Below are positions 24,594 through 32,688 of a DNA stretch of 64,000 bases, piece by piece. The stretch covers positions 3,286,001 through 3,350,000 of the forward strand of contig CP121321.1 in assembly GCA_043585095.1 (NCBI GenBank), given 5' to 3'. This DNA comes from JANQIO01 sp043585095. GTDB lineage: Bacteria; Pseudomonadota; Gammaproteobacteria; Pseudomonadales; Halieaceae. The notes below the pieces were generated by a model. That model did no database searches. It saw nothing but the letters and a program-made list of their open reading frames with translations, and was not told the DNA's origin. Position numbers and translations under genes: made by a program. How positions within the stretch are numbered: position 1 is the first letter of the stretch; each line of letters opens with the position of its first letter.

Positions 24594-26000
24594 GTGACGA
24601 TTATTGATCAGCTTGTCGAGCTACTTCCTTCCGGGGCAGTCATCACTGAACCCGAGCAGTTAGACGCCTTGCTCAATGACGAACGCGGCCTGTACAACGG
24701 TCGCGCCTGCTGCGCCGTATTCCCCACCACCACGGAGGAAGTGGCCGCGGTTGTTCGGCATTGCCACCAAAACGGCGTCGGAGTGGTACCGCAAGGCGGC
24801 AATACCGGGTACTGCGGCGGCGCAACGCCGATGGACGAACGGCAGGTGTTGTTGTGTCTGTCGAAGCTGAATCGGGTGCGGGCGATCGACCCTATTGGCA
24901 TGACGGCAACGGTAGAGGCCGGCGTAATTCTGGCCGATCTGCAGGACGCCGTTGCCGCTGAAGACCTGTTTTTCCCGTTGAGCATGGGCTCAGAAAGTTC
25001 ATGCCAGTTAGGCGGCAATCTCTCCACCAATGCTGGCGGGCTGGCCGTACTTAAGTACGGCATGGCGGGCGAGCTAACCCTGGGGCTGGAAGTTGTGCTG
25101 CCCGACGGCCGCGTCCTCGATCAGCTCAAACCGCTGCGCAAGGACAACACGGGCTACCACCTGAAAGACCTGTTTCTGGGCGCCGAGGGCACGCTGGGGA
25201 TCATCACCTGCGCTGTGGTGAAGTTGTTCCCTCGCCCTACCGAGTTTCAAACCGCTTGGCTAACGGTCAAAAACATTAAAGCAGCCTGCGCCCTGCTACC
25301 GCTGGCCCGACGCCATAGCGGCGATACGGTGACCTCTTTTGAATATATCAGCGGTAGGTCCCTGGAATTGCTTAAAACGCATCTGGGGCTCGATCCGCCC
25401 TTGCCCGCTTCAGAACATCAGTTGCTCATGGAGTGGTCAGGTGCACTGCCCCCGGAAGCGCTGCGCCACGGCGTGGAAAAAATGCTAGCGACAGGATTCG
25501 AGCAAGGCACGATTTCCGATGCCGTTCTTGCCGATAGTCTGAGCCAGCGAGACGCCCTGTGGCGACTGCGCGAGCAAATCCCGGAAGCCGAAAAACGCGC
25601 CGGGCGCTCGATCAAGCACGACGTTTCCGTGCCGATTGCTTCCATACCAACATTTTGCCAGCAAGCGGTTCCCGCGCTGGAGTCACTTGCTCCTCTGCGT
25701 CTATCCGTTTATGGACATCTGGGCGACGGCAACCTGCACTACAACGTGCTGGCGCCTGCGGGCGATGACCCCGAATCATTCCGCACCGAAAAAGCAGACG
25801 CTATAAGCGAGGCTTTGCACACACTTGCCATGGAGCTCGATGGGAGTTTCAGCGCTGAACACGGCATCGGCATGCTGAAGCGGGACGAATTAGCGCGCTA
25901 CAGCAGCGCTGAGGCTCTTTCCTTAATGCGGGGCCTGAAAACACTGCTGGACCCCAGGAATACAATGAACCCAGGCAAACTCGTTGATCCGAACAGTTAA
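24594..26000 (+). CDS. FAD-linked oxidase, D-2-hydroxyglutarate dehydrogenase-like
   Basis: 468 residues, cytoplasmic. The PCMH-type FAD domain is at about 35-215: VVPQGGNTGYCGGATPMDE (pyrophosphate loop), SMGSESSCQLGGNLSTNAGG, LKYGMAGELTLGLEVVLPDG and GAEGTLGIITCAVVKLFPRP. The C-terminal FAD-oxidase domain carries VYGHLGDGNLHYNV (substrate/metal His) and SAEHGIGMLKRDEL. This pattern fits D-2-hydroxyglutarate or D-lactate dehydrogenases, which oxidise 2-hydroxy acids to 2-oxo acids; exact substrate is not settled. The start is GTG 24594 without an obvious ribosome-binding site. It lies directly behind the tRNA repeats, and no terminator is seen between. Confidence 0.88.
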   Translation: MTIIDQLVELLPSGAVITEPEQLDALLNDERGLYNGRACCAVFPTTTEEVAAVVRHCHQNGVGVVPQGGNTGYCGGATPMDERQVLLCLSKLNRVRAIDPIGMTATVEAGVILADLQDAVAAEDLFFPLSMGSESSCQLGGNLSTNAGGLAVLKYGMAGELTLGLEVVLPDGRVLDQLKPLRKDNTGYHLKDLFLGAEGTLGIITCAVVKLFPRPTEFQTAWLTVKNIKAACALLPLARRHSGDTVTSFEYISGRSLELLKTHLGLDPPLPASEHQLLMEWSGALPPEALRHGVEKMLATGFEQGTISDAVLADSLSQRDALWRLREQIPEAEKRAGRSIKHDVSVPIASIPTFCQQAVPALESLAPLRLSVYGHLGDGNLHYNVLAPAGDDPESFRTEKADAISEALHTLAMELDGSFSAEHGIGMLKRDELARYSSAEALSLMRGLKTLLDPRNTMNPGKLVDPNS

Positions 26001-26036
26001 CTCGCTCGCCTGTCATTCGTCTTTAACTCGTCGCCA

Positions 26037-26255
26037 TTACGCATCGGCTTCAATCAGGGCAAAGCGCGGCAGGGTTTTGCCGTCTATTTCGACGGTCTCG
26101 TTGAACATCTCCAAGGGCCGCACCCAGTAGTCATAGTTGCCATAGAGGGTTTGGTATACCACCAGTTTTTCCTCGGTTTCACTATGGGTAGCCACGTGCA
26201 ACACGCGATAGTCTTTGCCTTTATAGTGCCGATAACGACCGGGGACGGGGGACAT
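26037..26255 (-). CDS. DUF1653 small protein
   Basis: 72 residues from the ATG at 26255 (an ATG at 26270 would add five). The family signature is plain: PGRYRHYKGKDYRVLHVATH, EEKLVVYQTLYG, YWVRPLEMFNETVEIDGK, PRFALIE. Function is unknown; it is a compact beta-rich cytoplasmic protein found across proteobacteria. It stands alone on the minus strand between two plus-strand genes. Confidence 0.85.
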   Translation of the reverse strand: MSPVPGRYRHYKGKDYRVLHVATHSETEEKLVVYQTLYGNYDYWVRPLEMFNETVEIDGKTLPRFALIEADA

Positions 26256-26355
26256 AGAAGGTGGTCTCATATGGTGATCAAAGCGCAGTGTACGACAGCG
26301 CTCAGCGCGGCGCAGCCAAGCACCTGCGACGAAGTGAGCCTATAGAACGATGAGT

Positions 26356-26388
26356 GGCAAGCTATATTCCCGGCAAGCGTTCTATAAT
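26356..26388 (+). promoter_or_regulatory. Promoter of the LytS-type kinase gene with direct repeats; possible leaderless start
   Basis: TATAAT at 26383-26388 lies only 6 nt before the ATG at 26395, so transcription would start at or next to the start codon; no Shine-Dalgarno sequence is visible. No TTGACA-like -35 exists, but the 7-bp repeat GGCAAGC occurs at 26356-26362 and 26372-26378, covering the -35 zone. LytTR regulators bind direct repeats, so autoregulation by the downstream regulator is possible but inferred. Confidence 0.5.
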
Positions 26389-26394
26389 CGCTAG

Positions 26395-27522
26395 ATGAAC
26401 CTCGAACAAATTTTCGACAACCGCCGCACCCAGTTCTGGGTGTTGCAACTATTGGGTTGGACCGGCTGGGGTGTCACCTTCTACGTTGCCGCCATGTTCT
26501 GGGGTTCGCCCAGTGACTATGCGCGCTATGTGCCGGTTATTGTCGTGGTTGGTCTGATCATTTCCTTAGGTATGCGGGCGGTATACCGCGCCACCTGGAA
26601 CTGGAGCGCCTGGCATCGCATCATCACCGTCATTGTCGTGTCCTACCTCGCCGGCGCAGCCTGGAAGCTGAGTCGCTTTTCTATTTTCCGGCAGGTCTTC
26701 GAGCGAGACCGCGAAAAAGATATGCAGATGATGGCCGCGATAGAGACGCCGCTTGACCATCTATTCCTGCGGCTTGAAAACGTCACCTCCGCGTGGATGG
26801 TGATGCTGTGCTGGACGGGCCTGTACTTCGGCATCAAGTACTACCATCTGCTGCAGGAAGAACGCGCTCGGGGTCTGAAATCCGAAGCCATGGCGCACGA
26901 AGCCCAACTAAAAATGCTGCGCTATCAGCTCAACCCTCACTTTCTCTTCAACACGCTAAACGCGATTTCGACGCTGGTGTTGGATAAGCAAAACCAGATG
27001 GCTAACACCATGGTGACGCGACTCAGTAACTTCCTGCGCTACACCCTGGATAACGATCCAATGGCAAAGGTGACGCTCGCGCAGGAAGTAGAGGCGATGC
27101 GTCTTTATCTCGGTATCGAACAAGTGCGCTTTGACGAGCGACTTAAGCTGGATGTTGATATCAGCCCGACCGTTGAAAACGCCTTAATCCCCAGCCTGCT
27201 GCTACAACCATTGATCGAGAACGCTATCAAGTACGCAATCGCCCAGAGCATTGATGGCGGAACCATTCGTATCTGTGCAAAAGAAGATCACGGTAAGCTG
27301 TTACTACAGGTTGCCGATGACGGACCCGGCCTCGATTCAAAACAATGGCCAAAGTCCAAGCGTAAGGGTGTCGGTCTGGTTAATACCAGCGAGCGGCTTG
27401 CCGAACTGTATGGCAGTCAGCACGCGTTTGAGTTGGCGACGACGGACCCCCACGGTCTCACCATCAATATTCACCTACCTCTTGAAATGAGGAAGACCAT
27501 CAATACAGCGGAGGCCGCATGA
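26395..27522 (+). CDS. LytS/AlgZ-type sensor histidine kinase
   Basis: 375 residues. About four transmembrane helices occupy the first ~150 residues (e.g. VPVIVVVGLIISLGM, ITVIVVSYLAGAAW, AWMVMLCWTGLYFG). The His_kinase domain (PF06580 type) follows, with phospho-acceptor His182 in LRYQLNPHFLFNTLNAIS, then the ATPase: LLQPLIENAIKYAI (N box), VADDGPGLD (G1) and KGVGLVNTSERLAELYG (G2). The stimulus is unknown. It overlaps the LytTR response regulator by 4 nt, forming a pair like AlgZ-AlgR. Confidence 0.92.
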   Translation: MNLEQIFDNRRTQFWVLQLLGWTGWGVTFYVAAMFWGSPSDYARYVPVIVVVGLIISLGMRAVYRATWNWSAWHRIITVIVVSYLAGAAWKLSRFSIFRQVFERDREKDMQMMAAIETPLDHLFLRLENVTSAWMVMLCWTGLYFGIKYYHLLQEERARGLKSEAMAHEAQLKMLRYQLNPHFLFNTLNAISTLVLDKQNQMANTMVTRLSNFLRYTLDNDPMAKVTLAQEVEAMRLYLGIEQVRFDERLKLDVDISPTVENALIPSLLLQPLIENAIKYAIAQSIDGGTIRICAKEDHGKLLLQVADDGPGLDSKQWPKSKRKGVGLVNTSERLAELYGSQHAFELATTDPHGLTINIHLPLEMRKTINTAEAA

Positions 27523-28325
27523 CAGTCCTACGCACCATCATTGTGGATGATGAATCTCTGGCCAGACGCGGTCTCAAGCTAAGGCTGGAAAACTGTGCGT
27601 CAGTGGAGATAGTCGCCGAATGCAGCAACGGCGCAGAGGCGATTGCAGCGGTTGCGGAACACGCTCCCGACCTGATGTTTCTGGATATTCAAATGCCGGG
27701 GATGGATGGCTTTGGCGTTGTTAGCCTCCTGCAAAGTGACACTATGCCGTTAGTGGTTTTTGCAACGGCTTTTGATGAGTTCGCCGTCGATGCCTTTAAT
27801 GTGAACGCCGTCGACTATGTGCTTAAGCCAGTCGACGACGACCGCCTCTTCGATGCGGTAGCACGCGCGGTGGATGCATATGAAAAACGGACCCTGGGTG
27901 ATCAAAAACGTAATCTGATCAGCGCCTGTATGCAGCTCAGCGGAGCCGATGCTGCCGCAGTCGAAGAAGTCGCACTGGGGGACACCAGCGTCTATCCCGA
28001 GAAGCTATCTATTCGCGACGGCGATGAGATCAACTTTGTGAGAGTAGCCAGTATCGATTGGATCGATGCGGCGGGCGACTATATGTGCGTGCACGCGGAT
28101 AACGTCACATACATCATGCGCATCACCATGAAACAGCTGGAAGCCCTGCTCAACCCGCTGCAGTTTGTACGTATCCATCGTTCGACCATAGTCAACGTCG
28201 AACGTATTGAGAAAGCCCAGAGCCTTAGCAACGGCGAATTTATGCTGGCCTTGCAGGAGGGCACTCAGCTTAAAGTCAGCCGCAGCTACCGCGAGCGTGT
28301 CAAAGAGCTGGCCAGCGCACATTGA
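27519..28325 (+). CDS. LytTR-family response regulator (AlgR-like)
   Basis: 268 residues. The receiver domain (about 1-120) has DDE at 10-12, phospho-acceptor Asp56 in LMFLDIQMPGMDGFG and Lys103 in DYVLKPVDDD. The linker is about 120-160. The LytTR DNA-binding domain (about 165-265) shows DWIDAAGDYMCVHADN, LEALLNPLQFVRIHRSTIVN and the C-terminal VSRSYRERVKEL. It is translationally coupled to the upstream kinase by a 4-nt overlap. Targets are unknown; direct repeats in the kinase promoter are a candidate. Confidence 0.94.
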   Translation: MTVLRTIIVDDESLARRGLKLRLENCASVEIVAECSNGAEAIAAVAEHAPDLMFLDIQMPGMDGFGVVSLLQSDTMPLVVFATAFDEFAVDAFNVNAVDYVLKPVDDDRLFDAVARAVDAYEKRTLGDQKRNLISACMQLSGADAAAVEEVALGDTSVYPEKLSIRDGDEINFVRVASIDWIDAAGDYMCVHADNVTYIMRITMKQLEALLNPLQFVRIHRSTIVNVERIEKAQSLSNGEFMLALQEGTQLKVSRSYRERVKELASAH

Positions 28326-28348
28326 GCGCGGTGTACGCAGACGCTGCT

Positions 28349-30511
28349 TTAAGCTTTCCGCAGTGGCTCTTCACCTGTCTGCCGAACCACCAGTTCACCA
28401 ATGCAGGCTGCTTCATAACCCGCGGTGAGTAAGGCATCGAGCAGCAGCGGCGCTCGCTCCGCGGCAACAAAAAAGGCCAGGCCACCACTGGTTTGTGGAT
28501 CAAAGCAGGCCTGTGGCCAATCGACTTCTGTCCGAAGCGCCGCGCGATTGCCCGGTGCTAGCGTACTGCTAAACCCTGCATCCCACAGCGCCTGAGCCTC
28601 ATCTAGCAAGGGGAAGGCGGTAATATCCAGACGGGCAGCAAGACCTTTTGGCAGCATCTCCTGCAAGTGTCCAAGCAGGCCAAAGCCTGTCACGTCGGTG
28701 CAAGCGCTCACCTGATTGATGCGCCCCAGTCTCGCCGCCTCAGCGTTACTCTGTAGCATGGATTTGAGCGCGGCGGAGACGGTTGTCGCGCAGGGTTCCC
28801 CGCGCATGGCAGCGGCAAAGGCCACTCCTGTGCCCAGAGGCTTACCCAGGATAATGCGATCACCGGCGTTGCCGCCCGATTTCAGGAGCGCTGTAGCAGC
28901 AGGAAGCTGACCATTCACCGTGAGACCGATGGAGAGTTCTGGCCCTTCCATGGTGTGGCCGCCTATCAGACGACAATCTGCCTCGTCCAAAACGCTAACC
29001 ACGCCGCGCATTAATTGCTTGAGATCGCGCTGTTGCAGCTTGGCAGACAAATATGGCAAACAGATCTGCGCCTGCGCCGAGTGCGGATCGGCTCCCATCG
29101 CGTAGATGTCGCTAAGCGCGTGCAGCGTTGCTATCCGCCCCATTACATAGGGGTCGTCAACCAGCGCGCGCAGCGTATCCACTGTCTGTATCAGCGGGCT
29201 TTGCTGTGACCACGGAACAATGGCCGCATCGTCTTGCAATCGCTCCAATGCGACGGTGTTGGGAAACTCCGACGCCAGCTCCGCCAAACACTGCCGCAAG
29301 GTATCCGCTGGCAGCTTTGCGCCGCAGCCGCCACAATGCATAACCGGCTCACTTGGCGTCGCCTGTCCATCGGCAGGCATCGCTGACGAAACGCCCAGGA
29401 ACTGCTCCATAAACTTTCGGTCGATACGGTCTTTCCAGCGCCACATCCATGCACCGCTGGCGCTAATCGCGCCGCGCTCGGCAACGGCCGTTTTATCACC
29501 CAGGGTAATTAGCGAGAGAAATAGCTGCTGCGGCGTGTGTTCCCTCAACGGTTTTCCAACAATGGCGGCGGCCAGGTTATCCGCCAGGATTGGGGCCTGG
29601 CGTACCGCAAACACACCTGCTCGAGGGCGCGGATGTCGCCGCTGTACCGCGACATCGCCTACTGCAAATATCTCGGGATGGCCCTCAACCTGCAAGGTAT
29701 CGGAAACCACTAAAAAGCCACGCTCGTCCAATGGAAGCCCGGTGCTCGCCAGCCATGATGCCGGCGTGACGCCGGTACACCAAAGTACTTCGTCAAAGGC
29801 TAGAGACTCGCCGGTCTGGAGCTGAACGCTGCCATCGCGCACCTCAGAGACCCGGGTTGTTTCGTATAGCGTGACGCCTTGCGCTTTGAGTTCACGCCGA
29901 ACACGCCTTTGTACCCTGGGGTTATAGCCAGGCAGCAGCACATTGCCGCTGAACAGGGTGAGCTTCGCAAGCCCTTGCAACCTGTAATTGATGGCCAATA
30001 TAAGCTCAACGCTGCCGGCTCCACCCCCTACCACAGCCAGCTGCAGTGGCGCTTCCGGACTCTCGGTAAGCCTTTCTTCAAGCTGTTTCCAACGCTGATA
30101 AAAGGTGCCAACAGGCTTAACCGGCAGCGCATATTCAGCAGCGCCCTCCACGCTATCCACATCGGGTTGCGCACCGATATTGATAGACAGGAGGTCATAA
30201 TCCAGGGGTGGCCGGTTCTTGAGCTGCACCCGACCCACATCCGGCTGCAAGCCTTCAACGGGAGCCTGAACAAAACGCACGCCAAGGCTTGAACAAAGGT
30301 GCCGCAGGTCTATATGCGCTTCTTTAAAGCCATAGTGTCCCGCAACCATGCCAGGCAACATGCCCGAATAGGGCGCATAGTCCGTATCGCTTACCAGGGT
30401 TATGCGCGCGTCCGTGGGCATATCCATCGTCAGGCGCTTTAACGCTAAAACATGTGTGTGCCCTCCGCCCAGGAGGAGCAAGTCGCGGCGTGCCAGGGGA
30501 TTACCCATCAT
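28349..30511 (-). CDS. selD: NADH dehydrogenase-like oxidoreductase fused to selenide, water dikinase (SelD)
   Basis: 720 residues. Residues 1-375 form a pyridine nucleotide-disulfide/NDH-2-like flavoprotein: FAD loop LLLGGGHTHVLALK, the NAD loop LAVVGGGAGSVELIL and the second FAD motif IFAVGDVA at 281-288. Residues ~390-720 are SelD, which makes selenophosphate from selenide and ATP; the catalytic Cys396-x-x-Lys399 lies in HCGGCGAKLP, so it uses Cys, not Sec. Further SelD motifs are QTVDTLRALVDDPYVMGRIA, LIGGHTMEGPELSIGLTVNG and CTDVTGFGLLGHLQEM. The fused flavoprotein may reduce selenium species for SelD; that is inference. It is coupled to the mnmH stop (TAATG). Confidence 0.94.
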   Translation of the reverse strand: MMGNPLARRDLLLLGGGHTHVLALKRLTMDMPTDARITLVSDTDYAPYSGMLPGMVAGHYGFKEAHIDLRHLCSSLGVRFVQAPVEGLQPDVGRVQLKNRPPLDYDLLSINIGAQPDVDSVEGAAEYALPVKPVGTFYQRWKQLEERLTESPEAPLQLAVVGGGAGSVELILAINYRLQGLAKLTLFSGNVLLPGYNPRVQRRVRRELKAQGVTLYETTRVSEVRDGSVQLQTGESLAFDEVLWCTGVTPASWLASTGLPLDERGFLVVSDTLQVEGHPEIFAVGDVAVQRRHPRPRAGVFAVRQAPILADNLAAAIVGKPLREHTPQQLFLSLITLGDKTAVAERGAISASGAWMWRWKDRIDRKFMEQFLGVSSAMPADGQATPSEPVMHCGGCGAKLPADTLRQCLAELASEFPNTVALERLQDDAAIVPWSQQSPLIQTVDTLRALVDDPYVMGRIATLHALSDIYAMGADPHSAQAQICLPYLSAKLQQRDLKQLMRGVVSVLDEADCRLIGGHTMEGPELSIGLTVNGQLPAATALLKSGGNAGDRIILGKPLGTGVAFAAAMRGEPCATTVSAALKSMLQSNAEAARLGRINQVSACTDVTGFGLLGHLQEMLPKGLAARLDITAFPLLDEAQALWDAGFSSTLAPGNRAALRTEVDWPQACFDPQTSGGLAFFVAAERAPLLLDALLTAGYEAACIGELVVRQTGEEPLRKA

Positions 30512-31608
30512 TAGGCTATATCCCGTGATTGGGAATACCGTGAGTCTGCAAATGCGATAACGGCATCGCGATCGCCCTGAAACACAACCTCGCCTTCACG
30601 CTTCGCAAATTGATAGTCGTACATAGGGTCGTAATACTTCACCAACAGGTCGGCAATCCATTCTTTATGCAATTCGCTATCGGCCGATGAAAACGCCCGC
30701 TGTAGCAGGGTATCAATGTATTGGAATCTATCGCCGCCCAGACGCTTGCGAATGCGCGCCAGACCCTCGCGCAGATGTTGAATATGCTGAACGCCACCCT
30801 GCTCACCATAACGCTGCTGATAGCGCGCGCCAAGGTCGAGAACATAGTCTTCATAGATAACCTCAACACGGCTATCGATCGACTCTTCGACGACCAGCAA
30901 GGGCGCGGCCGCCATGGCCTGCCTCAGCGGCAAGGGCAGCGATACGCGACCGATGAGCTTGCCTTCATCTTCCATGACCAGCCGGCTGAGTCCCTTGGTG
31001 CGCGTTCTCAAAATGTCTATCGACAGGGCGTTTTCAAAATCGATCTGGGCTGGCTGTGGATCCAGCAATCTGCCGAAGCTGCTACCGCGATGGTTCGCTA
31101 TACCCTCCAAGTCTATCGAGGATGCTAACGCTGCAATCACGCGAGTCTTACCGCTTCCGGTTCGACCCGCTATCAGCACAGGTGGCATCGCGTGAAGATT
31201 CTCGACAAGTTGTTCCAAAAGAAAGCCGCGCATCGCCTTGTAGCCGCCTTTAACCAGCGGGTACTCCACGCCGGCATCGCGCATCCACTGCTGCACAGTA
31301 GAAGAGCGTAGACCACCGCGAAAACAGTACAAGAAGCCTTGGGAGTGTGATTCGGCAAACGCACGCCAGCTCGCTATACGCCTTTCGCGCTCATCTCCAG
31401 AGACCAGGCTGTGACCCAGCTCGATAGCCGCTGATTGCCCGCTTTGTTTGTAGCAGATGCCCACTTCATGGCGCTCTGCGTCTGTCATTAGCGGAATGTT
31501 CGTCGCGTTGGGAAATGCGCCACGGCGAAATTCAACGGGAGACCGGGTGTCCAGCAACGGCAGGTCACTAAGGAATAATTCCCGGTAATCCGCCGTATCT
31601 GCTCGCAT
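30511..31608 (-). CDS. mnmH: tRNA 2-selenouridine synthase
   Basis: 365 residues (also called SelU or YbbB). It replaces sulfur by selenium at wobble 2-thiouridine using selenophosphate, via a geranylated intermediate. The rhodanese domain (about 1-125) has the active Cys95 in LYCFRGGLRSSTVQQWM. The P-loop domain has VLIAGRTGSGKTRVIAAL (Walker A, 148-155) and HRGSSFGRL. It lies between rdgC and selD with 1-nt overlaps on both sides, so selenophosphate supply and use are coupled. No selenocysteine genes (selA, selB, selC) are in the window. Confidence 0.95.
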   Translation of the reverse strand: MRADTADYRELFLSDLPLLDTRSPVEFRRGAFPNATNIPLMTDAERHEVGICYKQSGQSAAIELGHSLVSGDERERRIASWRAFAESHSQGFLYCFRGGLRSSTVQQWMRDAGVEYPLVKGGYKAMRGFLLEQLVENLHAMPPVLIAGRTGSGKTRVIAALASSIDLEGIANHRGSSFGRLLDPQPAQIDFENALSIDILRTRTKGLSRLVMEDEGKLIGRVSLPLPLRQAMAAAPLLVVEESIDSRVEVIYEDYVLDLGARYQQRYGEQGGVQHIQHLREGLARIRKRLGGDRFQYIDTLLQRAFSSADSELHKEWIADLLVKYYDPMYDYQFAKREGEVVFQGDRDAVIAFADSRYSQSRDIA

Positions 31609-32519
31609 CAGCCCTCGTCGGCCTCGCCGCCAAAAACGGCCATGACACGCTCCTGTAGCTCTGTCACCACGTCTGTCATCAGGGCGAAGTCTGCATCCAT
31701 ACGCGCCATGGGGTCGGCCTCGTCAACATCATCGTTTTCAGCCACAAGGGCATCTGCAAAGCGAAGCCTGCGCAATACAAGATCTTCACACAACAGCAGG
31801 CTGAGGCGCTCGTCCCATTCCACACCCAGGCGCACCACTTGCCGGCCTGCCTCGAGGTGCGTGCCGACTTCCTCTCCTGCTAACTCTAGCCCCTTGCAGC
31901 GTACAACGCCGCCGTCCTCGCCCAAATCTCGCAGTTCACAGTCGCTTCCAAGTGCGAAGTCTTCCGGCAGATTATTGTGCATCAGCCAGGAGGTCATCGC
32001 CGCAGCGGGTGACTGATTTACTTGCGGCAGCAGCAGCGGCAGCGTGCCTATTGAGTCGCGCAACAAGCCCACAAAATCATCCGCACGAGCTGCCGATGCG
32101 GCATCTACAAACAGCCAATTGCGTCGCGTATCGATGTAAGCGTAAATTTGGCTTGATCGCGTAAACGCTCGGGGCAGACAGTCCTGGACCACCTCGTCCT
32201 TTAGCTGAAGACGCTCTTTACGATAAACCTTACGCCCCTCTTCACGCTCGATCTCTGTGATGCGCTCGCTGACTTGATCTCGCACAACGGTGGCTGGCAG
32301 CAAGCGCTCTTCGCGTCGCATTGACAGCAATATGCAACCTCCGGCCGAATGCACCAAAGCTTCCGCTTGGTCTCCAAGCGGCGGCACCCACCCCATAGAA
32401 ACAGGCTGGGATTTCCCGCAGGGGGTAAACGACGCTTCCGCAAGCTGCGTTTCCAGCTGTTCTGCGGAAAGATCAAAAGGGCTGGTAAGGCGATAGGCTC
32501 GCAGGTTCTTAAACCACAT
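31608..32519 (-). CDS. rdgC: Recombination-associated protein RdgC
   Basis: 303 residues from the ATG at 32519, the same length as E. coli RdgC; a longer reading to 32624 is rejected. RdgC forms a ring-shaped dimer on DNA and limits RecA filament activity. Family segments are MWFKNLRAYRLTSPFDLS, SMGWVPPLGDQAEALVHSAG, LLPATVVRDQVSERITEIE, LKDEVVQDCLPRAFTRSS and YIDTRRNWLFVDAASAARAD. The first gene of rdgC - mnmH - selD; mnmH begins within its stop codon (TGATG). A TACAAT -10-like element lies 31-36 bp upstream of the start. Confidence 0.95.
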   Translation of the reverse strand: MWFKNLRAYRLTSPFDLSAEQLETQLAEASFTPCGKSQPVSMGWVPPLGDQAEALVHSAGGCILLSMRREERLLPATVVRDQVSERITEIEREEGRKVYRKERLQLKDEVVQDCLPRAFTRSSQIYAYIDTRRNWLFVDAASAARADDFVGLLRDSIGTLPLLLPQVNQSPAAAMTSWLMHNNLPEDFALGSDCELRDLGEDGGVVRCKGLELAGEEVGTHLEAGRQVVRLGVEWDERLSLLLCEDLVLRRLRFADALVAENDDVDEADPMARMDADFALMTDVVTELQERVMAVFGGEADEG

Positions 32520-32637
32520 GATTACGGTCGATTTGCTCTGGGGGGGCCGATTGTACCGGAGCCAGCGTGAATTCGCATAAATACCCGGTTCGTGTACAAA
32601 TTTTTGTGCCCTGAACGGCGCCATTCTCTTGTTGAAA

Positions 32638-32650
32638 ACAGTGTTACTGT
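32638..32650. promoter_or_regulatory. Short palindrome in the rdgC / KstD-like intergenic region
   Basis: ACAGT-GTT-ACTGT is a perfect 5+3+5 inverted repeat about 40 bp upstream of the flavoprotein ATG at 32689, next to TTGAAA (32633-32638) and an AT-rich stretch. It may be an operator for the flavoprotein gene pair. Short palindromes occur by chance, so the call is weak. Confidence 0.3.
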
Positions 32651-32688
32651 CTTTAATTAGTCTACATTCTGATAACTAGAAACTTGCC

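Noticed and set aside
24024..24597. Repetitive peptides of ~180-190 residues open on both strands across the tRNA repeats.
   Set aside because: Openness follows from the 105-bp period. Differences between units are mostly amino-acid changing in either frame, and neither frame has a good start signal; one begins inside the tRNA.
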